Assembly: GCF_016086655.4 (NCBI RefSeq)
Contig: NC_052134.2
Span: 13,392,001-13,456,000 of the forward strand
Direction of reading: 5' to 3'
Source of the DNA: Lepeophtheirus salmonis
Lineage: Eukaryota > Arthropoda > Copepoda > Siphonostomatoida > Caligidae
Length of the DNA: 64,000 nucleotides
The position numbers and the translations under genes were made by a program. The notes under the pieces were generated by a model. The model was not told where the DNA came from and searched no databases. It worked only from the letters and a program-made list of their open reading frames with translations. Positions 56,310 to 64,000 of the stretch are shown here, in pieces (the stretch's first letter is position 1; the number at the start of each line of letters is the position of its first letter).

Positions 56310-57218
56310 TAAAGGTGGCCCATGAAACTTTTTTTTTTGATATAGCTATAAAAAAAAGACGGAGGAATATTTTCCCATAATTTTTTATTTTATTTGAAAG
56401 CCTCAACATTCCGGTTAATAATGAAACACCACTTTATTCATATGGCCGACGTCACTGGCCTTACAGTAGCCCATTCTGTCGACCCAATTTTTCAGGACAT
56501 TTTCGATTGTGTGAGCTTCAATAGCTGCAATGACGACTCCAATTTCGTGTTTCAAATGGTAAATCGTCTCTGGATGGTTGGCGTAACATTTATCCTTGAC
56601 GGTTCCCCACAAAAACTAGTCCAACGGAGTCAAATCGCAGCTACGAGGTGGCCAATTGACGTTGCCGTTTCGGCTTATGATGCGATTGTCGAAGACAGTG
56701 CGCAAAATATCCACTGTAACGTTGGCTGTGTGGCAAGTAGCGCATTCCTGTTGGAATCAAATGTCGTCGATGTCTTCCTTTTCCCTTTGGGGAAACAAAA
56801 AATCTTCCAACATTGCCCAATAGCGCTCACCATTGACCGTAACGGCAGCTCCTTGCTCGTTTTTTCGCTTTCGGCAACAGCAGCAATGTTTTCGATTGAG
56901 TACACTGGACGATCAAGGGAATGCGTTGTTTTATCCATTAACGCACCAGTTTTGCGCACATGCTTCACAAATTTATCCACCACCTGCCTCGAAGGCGATT
57001 TATTTCGACTGACGTAATTATCTTGCAGTTTTGTTAGAAGACTCTCCATTTTGGAAGTAAGTCTTCAGTATTTCGCAATTTTCTTTGAGCGTAAACTTAA
57101 CCAATTCGTAAACTGGAGACCGTTTACAAAATTATAGACAAAATGAGAATGTTACTACAGCTATCAGACGTCAAAAAAGTGGTAGTTTAAAATGCAACCG
57201 CTAGATGGGCCACCCGTA
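56310..57218 (-). mobile_element. Mariner-like internally deleted element
   Basis: TA dinucleotides bound both ends (56310-56311, 57217-57218), next to the inverted pair GGTGGCCCAT / ATGGGCCACC. The 909-bp body is smaller than a complete mariner (about 1.3 kb). Confidence 0.88.
56394..57049 (-). pseudogene. Mariner-like transposase, first-aspartate region deleted, two stops
   Basis: On the minus strand from ATG at 57049: DNYVSRNKSPSRQVVDKFVK (helix-turn-helix region), RPVYSIENIAAVAES, then a jump to VTVNGERYWAMLEDFLFP, so roughly 130 residues carrying the linker and first catalytic Asp are gone. Next comes a stop (56757-56759) just before FQQECATCHTA, where the usual second Asp (QQDGA) reads Glu, and NVNWPPRSCDLTPLD, holding the third Asp, then a stop (56616-56618). 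The tail continues through KNWVDRMGYCKASD to a stop near 56415. The 207-codon plus-strand frame over the same DNA is a shadow. Confidence 0.88.
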
Positions 57219-57334
57219 AGAGCTTTTGATGATCCGAAAGATCATTGAAATATTTTCGAATGATACAAGTTTACCTTTAATGTACCCGAGTACTTCGGAT
57301 TCGGTTTTACAACCCATCCTATCTTTAGTCAAAG

Positions 57335-57640
57335 ATGGACTTACAACAAAAGGAATTTCGCTATATTTTACAGTTTTTCTTATATAAAGGGGAAAACGAA
57401 AGTCAAGTGGGTAAAAAATGTGAATATTGTTTATGCTTTTGATACTGCAAACAGCTGATTACGCGGTATTTTGGTTCCGTGAATTCCTTTCCGGTAATTT
57501 TGTTATCAAAGATGCAACAGGTATTGGAAGGCCAATTGGCGAAAATGTGGGTAAAATAATAGAAACCGTAGAGTCTGACCGTCATTTAGACACTGTTTTA
57601 ATTGTCAAAGAGATAAAAAATCCGTTAAAAATTATGGATT
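57335..57640 (+). pseudogene. Mariner transposase head fragment
   Basis: ATG at 57335 opens MDLQQKEFRYILQFFLYKGE and NESQVGKK. After a shift near 57425 comes VFWFREFLSGNFVIKDATG, then GRPIGENVGKIIETVESDRH, the helix-turn-helix and GRP linker of irritans/mellifera-type mariner transposases. The frame then loses similarity, and no catalytic residues or ends were found. It lies 120 bp right of the previous element but is a different lineage and strand. Confidence 0.75.
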
Positions 57641-58099
57641 TATTTTTATTACAACTTATATCATTGAAATTCAAGTTCAGTCAAATATTCTATAAAAAAA
57701 AATCAAAAAAAAAATCAGTCGACTTCGAGTAATTTAAAGAAAATTATTTGTTATAGAAACATATATTTTATACTAGTCAGAATTTGCACTTATGTAATAC
57801 ATTTTTAGAAATTCTATAAAAAGTATAAGTACACTATTAAGCATGGTTATATTATCTTAATTATACAAACATATAGAAGCATTATTTAATCTGTGATATT
57901 TTTTTATGTTGTTGGCAACTTAACAATGTTTTATTTTATTTTTTAAAGTCTTTATTATTATTTTGTATTTCTTGTGGAGAGATCAAAGGAGTGTGTGCTT
58001 ATGAAGAATGGAGAGTAACAATAAAGATTTGTCGGGGAGATTTAAGCAATTATGCTAATTGGTTGCATTTTTGTCCTCGCTCTTTTTTTTTTTTTTTCA
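57641..58099. other. AT-rich DNA, nothing recognised
   Basis: Ends in an 18-T run near 58085-58100. Confidence 0.45.
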
Positions 58100-58320
58100 T
58101 GCTGGATTGAGAATTGACAGATGAGTAATTCTTGCATATTTCCTTGCTTGATTCCTTCTCTCCCTCAAAATAGCTGCTTTCAGCTGATCTAATTAAACGT
58201 CATAACAGCTAAGCTGATTTTTTCCTAAGCATTCTCCAAATGACCAGGGTTATTATGTTGATTTTGGGTTCTTTTTTTCAACATACTCAAAATGAGCAAT
58301 CCTGGTTATACAGGATCTGC
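58100..58320 (+). repeat. R3 right-half fragment
   Basis: TTCTTGCATATTTCCTTGCT, GATCTAATTAAACGTCATAA, CATTCTCCAAATGACCAGGG and TATGTTGATTTTGGGTTC match the right half of R3. Confidence 0.6.
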
Positions 58321-58432
58321 GGAAAGTTCTGTTAAATATTCATTAAAGTACTAATGATATAACCAATAGTATAATTTGCATGTAATTACAAACATCAGTG
58401 GATACAAGTTTCAAAAACATGGGGCATAACTT

Positions 58433-59265
58433 TCATTCGAAATAGTCACCCTTATCCTTAACAACAGGGCAAAGTCGCTTCGGATAGGACTTGCATGCTG
58501 TACACACGCGGATGGAGTCCCAGGCAGCCACCAGTTTGGTATTCAGGTTTTCCAAATTCTAACTCGGGGTCAAACAGGCTCATCTTTCAAGAATGGACCA
58601 CATGGAGTAATCCATGACGTTTAGGTCGAGGCTGGAGGGAAGAGAGACTGTCAAGTCTTTAAAGCCACTCAAATTGCCCTCACACCACCGCTGCGTCTCT
58701 CTGGATATGTAGGAGGGGGCGACATCCTATTGAAAGGTCTACGACTTATTCTGGAAGTGCTGTTGGGCACAGAGGACAAGAACTTCAACTACGATTGTGT
58801 TGATGTACTTCTTGGTGTTGATCTTCACCCCGGCCGGCACAAACATCCACGGGGACTTCCCTGTCTCAGTCACGACATGCCCAAACAATCACATACTCTG
58901 GCTTCGTCACTCTGTTGACTCCATGGTCACCCACGTCACCTTTTTTTGGCCAGAATCCGAACATTTTGGGAGTTAGAAGCATGTTTCACAGTGAAAATAT
59001 TTTCATAACTCAACACAATGTTGGGAGTCGTAACAGTTCTATCAAGTCTTTTAGCCTTGACCTTGCCTGGCAGGTGCTGTTGCATATTCAATTTGTAGGG
59101 ATACTTTACAAGGTCACTTTTTTTTACCTTGGGCTGCCTTATCTGGGTCTGTCCTTGATAGATTGAGTCTCCCTGTACCTCTCAATGATTCTATTGATAA
59201 GTATGGGTTTACTTACAGGCTCTTCAGGTTTCTCAAGCTGTTCGTTTCGATTTAGTTTCGACACA
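58433..59265 (-). pseudogene. Tc1-type transposase, near full length but decayed
   Basis: The best-preserved Tc1 transposase here; all regions are traceable in order on the minus strand. Head remnant: SKLNRNEQLEKPEEP, RYRETQSIKDRPR and a stop (about 59265-59155). Linker: VKYPYKLNMQQHLPGKVKAK. First catalytic region: TPNIVLSYENIFTV, where the usual Asp-Glu-Lys reads Tyr-Glu-Asn. Then VRILAKKR and GVPVDVCAG-type segments. Second region: QQDVAPSYISRETQRWCE, with Asp kept. Third region: LPSSLDLNVMDYSMWSILER, Asp kept, then a stop. Tail: NTKLVAAWDSIRV ... KDKGDYFE, stop at 58433. Several frameshifts. Plus-strand frames are shadows. No inverted ends were confirmed. Confidence 0.85.
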
Positions 59266-59384
59266 ACTAGAGTTTAAACAAAATATCTCACAACTTTATT
59301 TATATAATTATATTATATAAAGTTAAGTTAAAAGGAACTTTCCGTGGACCCTATAATTAGCAATGAGAATCAGGTATATTTTTT

Positions 59385-59560
59385 AGTTCGCCCGTTTTTT
59401 TGGAATTTGGCAAACTGGGGAATAAATTTTATTTTCCTATGCTTTTATCATTTTTAATTAATTCCTGAAGAGTGAACCTATATTTTTACTACATTCAAAT
59501 ATATTTAAAGCCGGATTGAATATTTGTGTGTGTTCTTACTATAGTATATAAGGAGGATCC
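59385..59560 (+). repeat. R3 left-half fragment
   Basis: GTTTTTTTGGAATTTGGCAA, AATTAATTCCTGAAGAGTGAA, ACTACATTCAAATATATT and GATTGAATATTTGTGTG align with 63428-63560. Confidence 0.6.
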
Positions 59561-59571
59561 TTGATGCTCAG

Positions 59572-59639
59572 AGAAGCCGGCGAAAGAGGAAGTTGATCTA
59601 CCTTTGGCTCAGAAGTTCATCTACACAACTTGTGACTCG
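59572..59639 (+). CDS. Candidate 68-nt exon of an unidentified gene
   Basis: Between ...GATGCTCAG (acceptor, AG at 59570-59571) and GTATGT (donor from 59640) lies a 68-nt stretch open in the frame reading EKPAKEEVDLPLAQKFIYTT, CDS. The peptide has balanced codon composition unlike chance AT-rich frames, and an in-frame stop lies just before the acceptor, as expected at an intron edge. Entry is after codon base 1 and exit at a codon boundary. The acceptor side abuts an R3 fragment, so exonisation of a repeat edge is one possibility. No neighbouring exon is visible and I cannot name the protein. Confidence 0.3.
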
Positions 59640-59809
59640 GTATGTATTATTTATGAGATATTAAATGGTGTCTTTTATGGCATGATTCTTCATCATTCAT
59701 TGGTTTTATGGTCTGACAATAAAATAAATTGCTAGGAAATTGTACTTAAATATATTGTCTTGCAATGAAAAAACTCACAATTAGATTGCTTACAACTAAT
59801 GTTATATCA

Positions 59810-60032
59810 GTCCTTTTTCTCTGTCGGTCTAGTCAAGTGTTAGGACCAGTCCTATCAGTTCTTGGGATCGGTTCTTTGGGCTGTCAGTACTAAAACTGAT
59901 TAGAAAGGAAGACATAAGGTTGAGTGAAATCATCAAGAAGCTAACTTTATTAGTTTTTAGAACTGATGTGTTGGAATGAACCATACCGGACCGAGACTGA
60001 ACTGTACGGAACTGCAGTGTTCAATACTAGAT
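59810..60032 (-). repeat. ACCG-rich MITE, decayed
   Basis: CTGTCGGTCTAGTCAAGTG, GGACCAGTCCTATCAG and GGGATCGGTTCTTTGG on the left; CATACCGGACCGAGACTGAA and CTGTACGGAACTGCAGTG on the right, ending CAATACTA. The two ends are rough inverted counterparts about 220 bp apart. Confidence 0.5.
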
Positions 60033-60708
60033 AAGAACTGCAAAAACATTACTTACAACGTTGTTGATTCATCATTATATTACCCCCAACGATTTTGATT
60101 CACAATGATTATGTAAATAACAATTTTACCATGCAACAATATTACTCCAACAATTTTGTCGTCAAACCTTTTTATCACAATCATTTACAATGAACCATAT
60201 TTTTGTGGGTATACTATATACAATGAAATCTGCCAAGACATCAACAACTCACAATATAAAAATATAACGTGATTACGCCAGAATCACTACAAACAAAACG
60301 AATATTTCAAAAGGTCACAATTCAATTTCTTTCTTTCATGATTGATTAATTATTATTGATAGGCACATAGAAATTTTGTTTTTCTTTTAAATTCCTGATT
60401 CCACATAGTATACATACATTAAATCTGACCACAAGAAGGCACCCTTATTTGATACTAGTTTTTAAAAATATATAATTTTTTGCCACGACTTGATTTAACA
60501 TATATCCATACTTGGACTTCTATTTTTCCTTCTTCAACGTTGAAGGCATATTGTATGCATAAAGTAATCAATATAATATGTCAACAATAAGTAAATTTCT
60601 GATAGATTATATTTCAATAGAAATACTAGAAACTACTTGGACGACTAATGAATCAATTGAAATTCTAAAAAACTTACAATATGATGTTTTTCCACAATAA
60701 TAATAATA
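60033..60708. other. AT-rich DNA, nothing recognised
   Basis: No frame or shared repeat of note. Confidence 0.5.
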
Positions 60709-61060
60709 TAGAGGTTACGCAAGCTGTCTCTGCACTACTTTGGCGCGCTCAATTATGCAAACGCAGGCCCTTAGGTAGTTGATTTTTTTTTTTTTTTTTT
60801 TTTGTAAGATATCGTTTTCAAACTTATACCAGTTGGAAAAAAATGGAATCCATTGTCGAATTTGATGTCCCAAATATTTGGAAAAGCTACGAAGCCCTCC
60901 TTGGAGTCCGGGCCGGGAGTGACAATATAAAAATTGCTCAAACTATGGGACTCAGTGAGACGTTCATTTGCAAGGGTAGGAGGAAATTTGAGGCCTCTAA
61001 AGGTTATGTAGATAAAGTTCCCAGGCCACATTGTGGTATTTGAGGTGGATAGCTCTGAAA
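60709..61060 (+). pseudogene. Tc1/mariner-like family C copy 2, head only
   Basis: TA then GAGGTTACGCAAGCTGTCTC matches the inverted end of 51610-52276. A 22-T run follows. ATG at 60843 opens MESIVEFDVPNIWKSYEALL, then GVRAGSDNIKIAQTMGLSET and FICKGRRKFEASKG, an uninterrupted 66-codon head with the first helix-turn-helix, stop at 61041. After that only about 40 bp more resemble a transposase, and the catalytic part and tail are missing. This is the cleanest head of the family. Confidence 0.75.
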
Positions 61061-61606
61061 CCCCACGTCATGTTTCGTCATGTCTTTACCCAAGGCCTCC
61101 GGATGAATATTAATCCCTAAATAGACGTGATACACACATAACTGATATAAGATACTTAATTTTGTATTGCTATGATATTTCATGTAATCATTTCAGTTTC
61201 TCATTATTTCATTGTGACTAAAAACTTTTGATATTTTAATTGTTGCTTTTTTAGTATCGAAGTACAACTATATTTCAACTTATTATTGCATCTTGAATCA
61301 CATAGACCAAAAACTTACCCAAAAAAATAAAGGAAATCACATATCTATAAAAATCCTTTTTTGCTTCTATCAGTAATTTGGTCTTAATTATCAGGCAATG
61401 ACTTTTTAGTAGGCTTGAATTTATATAAAAAGTCCTTAACTTTTAAGATATAAATAAATTCATTTCTTTTTTATTAGGATCAATATTAAAAAAAACACCT
61501 TCCCAAAGATTTATTATATACTTACATTCAAAAGATGATTCATATTGATGCCTTACAAAAGAAACAAATTCGTTCTTTATTACTCTTCCCATACACACTA
61601 TTAGTG
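61061..61606. other. AT-rich DNA, nothing recognised
   Basis: No frame or repeat of note. Confidence 0.5.
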
Positions 61607-61665
61607 TTGTGTCGGTCCTCATTTATTCGGTTCAGTCTAGTCTTAGGGCATTAATCCCCACATTA
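61607..61665 (+). repeat. TAGTGTTG-type MITE end
   Basis: TAGTGTTGTGTCGGTCCTCA, TTCGGTTCAGTCTAGTC. A possible opposite end lies at 62455-62600, but nearly 800 bp of unrelated DNA separate them. Confidence 0.5.
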
Positions 61666-62454
61666 ACTATAACAATGGAAATAATTTAGTATTTTTACCT
61701 AATTATGCTATTTTTTTAGTCTGGAATTGATCAAAAAATTAAATAAATTAAACAAATATAGCCACTTTTAGGGATTTTTAGTACATAAATACTTTGATTT
61801 AATTCAAATATCAGTGTTTATCATTGGCATTCAATGGAAGTCTAAAGTTTTTTTGTTTTTTTTTTAATTTTTAAAGTAATTAAATGGAAATTTATAAAGA
61901 CTGATTGGAATTTTGGCTATTTAATGTTGTAAAATATCAACTTTGACCCCCCGGTGGTATTTTTTTCAATTATAATTCAATTTATGACGTGAGTAAAAAA
62001 CTACCTATTTTTGACTAAAACCAGGAAAGATGATAAAATACATTTTTAGTGGTCAACATTTTTTGCGAACATGGTCACTTGTGAAACTACACATCAAAAA
62101 ATTATATTGTTGACATGGTAGTCAGCGTGTTAAAATAATCTATATTTATGAAAACAAATGCGTCTTTCTAAGATCAAAGTAAATTTGAGTAATGTTCACA
62201 AATAAAAATATTGCATTTCAAATATATATGTAGCTCTTAGTGGTTCTTCAACTAGAGTGATGTTAGTCTGATTCCATGTCTAATATTGTCGTATTTAGTC
62301 AATGCAAGCACTTCCTTTGGGTCTATGGGCTTTTCTTGATAGTCATTCATTTTTGCCTGCTTTTTTTTTTTAAAGAGAGCCTCTATTTAACATGTTTCTT
62401 TTCTGCATGACTCCGTTCAGCACTATTCAAATTTTCAATAATATCTAAGCAAGG
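61666..62454. other. AT-rich DNA, nothing recognised
   Basis: No gene or shared repeat. Confidence 0.45.
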
Positions 62455-62600
62455 TTGGGCATTTATCAGTCTGGAGGTTCAAACAGTTCCGGTTCTTGAA
62501 CCAGATGCGCCAAAGTCGAACCGATACAGGAACTGACACTACAATATATTGCTTATCGGTCTCGGTTCAGGTCCACTACTAAGCTTGTTAGGGCCCTATT
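62455..62600 (-). repeat. CGGTTC-rich MITE
   Basis: CAGTTCCGGTTCTTGAACC, GTCGAACCGATACAGGAACTG and GACACTACA, then ATCGGTCTCGGTTCAGGTCC. On the minus strand a TAGTGTCAGTTCC end is visible. Confidence 0.45.
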
Positions 62601-62629
62601 ATATGATAAATATAAAATTTCTTAAGCCA

Positions 62630-62955
62630 GGGTTTCCCAAACATTACTTTGCCAAGGACCCCCTACACTATGACATTTTCAGCTGAGGCACCTTTTATAC
62701 GAAACATTGGTACCTTGTAAGGACTATTTATTCCTCCCTCCTCTTCCTATGCAATAATATTACTCACACTTGAAGGTACTCTCTTGGGGGATGGAACAAA
62801 CAAATATGTTTCGATATTTGTCATTAATTATATTCATGGAATTTATAATGTTTTATTAATTATCATGAAGTTTGAAAAAAATATGGGCAAATTTCCTTAA
62901 TTGGCAATTTTCCTCCATGGCAATTTTCTCTAGGGCAGTTTTCCGCGTACGAGTT
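62630..62955 (-). repeat. Foldback-family arm preceded by an unclassified repeat
   Basis: 62630-62720 starts CAGGGTTTCCCAAAC and has CCAAGGACCCCC, wording typical of hAT termini, but without a mate. 62815-62955 is a foldback arm: TAATTATCATGAAGTTTG, TTGGCAATTTTCC, GGCAATTTTCTC, AGGGCAGTTTTCCGCGTACGA, matching 18935-19060. Confidence 0.6.
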
Positions 62956-63414
62956 AATTATTCTCTCTAAAATTGTACAACGTTGTTCTAACATATTTTT
63001 AATACATTTAGAGTCAGGATATTAGAGTAAAAAGGGGTAATTACAAATTATTAAGAAAACAAAATTAGACATTTTTTGGTAATGAGAAAATAAGTTTATA
63101 TATAGTCATTGATACTACAGATTGGATTCATTATTTGTTTTTAAAATATTACCTTCGTGATCAATGAATTCAAAAGTAGTTTTCTTAAAGATCCTTGACA
63201 AATAAGAATTACAAAATCAAGAAATTGACAAAAATATATCTAAAGATGATACGAGTAAAGGATTTGATTAATGTCAAACGAAGAACAAGTTTTACTTCTT
63301 GAAATGAATAATTTTCCCTATAAGCTCTATTATATAGAATGGGCGTTATTGAAACAAAATAAAATCAAGAGTTATGCTGGGTTATCACATCTCTTCTGAT
63401 GTAAATCCTGTGTA
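62956..63414. other. AT-rich DNA, nothing recognised
   Basis: No frame or shared repeat of note. Confidence 0.5.
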
Positions 63415-63835
63415 TTTTAGATGGTTCGATTTTTGGAATTGGTTATTTAAAGCATGAATTTTCTTTTCCTTAGCTGTTGTCATTATTATTTAACTCCTGA
63501 GACGTGAACTTTTTTTCCAACTACATTCAATTATATTCAAAATCTGATTGAACGTTGGTGTGAACTCTCACACGACTGAGATTTACTTAGAGGATTTGTT
63601 GCAGAGTTATAATTGTAGGTCGTTGTTGGAAGCAGAGTATAGTTATGGATCGACACCGGATTAATTCGTGCCAATGTCCTTGTTTATTTCCTTCTACCCT
63701 CCTCCCTCATCAAAGATGATTGCAGCTAATCAAATGAAACGTCAGGGTAGGTAAGCTGCTCTTCTCCAAATCATTCTTCAATTTGTCAGGGTTACCATGT
63801 TGATTTTCGGTTTCTTTTTTAAAACAATTTTTATC
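63415..63835 (+). repeat. Dispersed repeat R3, fullest copy
   Basis: GATTTTTGGAATTGGTTA, CATGAATTTTCTTTTCC, TTAGCTGTTGTCATTATTAT, AACTCCTGAGACGTGAAC, CTAATCAAATGAAACGTCAG, CAATTTGTCAGGGTTACC and ATGTTGATTTTCGGTTTC. It defines the order by which the other R3 pieces were recognised. No coding frame. Confidence 0.65.
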
Positions 63836-64000
63836 ACTAATCGTGTTCTATCATGCCTGTACAATAGAGTGATTACTATTTTTTAATTTTTTATTGAGCA
63901 ATTATTCTCAGATGTCATAAATTATACCATTTTTTTAAATATTTGAAAAAAAATTCCCGCTATTTTAAAATTCATTTTTCATAACTTATGTAGTAGGTGT

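Noticed and set aside
56394..57017. 207-codon plus-strand frame, the longest in the window
   Set aside because: It lies exactly antisense to the recognisable mariner-like transposase (WPPRSCDLTPLD on the minus strand), so it is a shadow.
60782..60803. 22-T run as a polymerase III terminator or reverse poly(A) tail
   Set aside because: It occupies the leader position of a family C element, whose other copy also has a T-rich leader there, and no polymerase III gene is adjacent.

Overview
The window is AT-rich eukaryotic DNA (by eye roughly one third G+C or less) made mostly of decayed transposable elements. I find no complete host gene, no rRNA or tRNA gene, no CRISPR array and no bacterial operon structure. 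Tc1/mariner transposase remnants of many unrelated lineages, hAT elements, a short-LTR Ty3/gypsy retrotransposon, Helitron-like ends and many small inverted-repeat elements point to an invertebrate. The element mix and base composition make me think of a copepod such as a sea louse, but nothing here proves that.

Layout. 1-6.9 kb: AT-rich DNA, a hAT-MITE, a frameshifted hAT/CGGBP1-like gene (3866-4245) and an orphan exon candidate with good splice sites (5898-6218). 7-11 kb: Tc1/mariner remnants, two hairpins, a 45-bp tandem repeat and several dispersed repeats. 12-16 kb: mostly featureless, with two unidentified coding-like patches and a transposase tail. 18.3-22.3 kb: a foldback element with an 8-bp target duplication, a hAT-MITE, a second copy of a Tc1 family and a 143-codon orphan ORF. 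23.7-24.9 kb: a rearranged Tc1-like element whose right end and flank are tandemly duplicated. 25.2-27.2 kb: a whole but dead hAT transposon with a perfect 8-bp target duplication. 28.7-40.6 kb: Tc1 derivatives, including one turned into a palindrome (34058-34985), and Helitron-like ends. 44.1-48.6 kb: a Tc1 derivative, then a dead Ty3/gypsy element with 115-130 bp LTRs. 49.9-52.3 kb: two more Tc1 derivatives, one split by a precise 250-bp hAT-type insertion. 56.3-61 kb: a mariner-type deletion derivative, a mariner head fragment, a nearly full-length dead Tc1 transposase and another exon candidate. 61-64 kb: scattered MITE ends.

The clearest pattern is repeated loss of the transposase centre. 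In at least six unrelated Tc1/mariner lineages the N-terminal DNA-binding head and the C-terminal tail survive, and the middle, always including the first catalytic aspartate, is gone. Most copies still have TA-flanked inverted ends. These look like non-autonomous passengers once mobilised by complete relatives elsewhere. Nothing in the window is predicted to encode an active transposase, reverse transcriptase or integrase.
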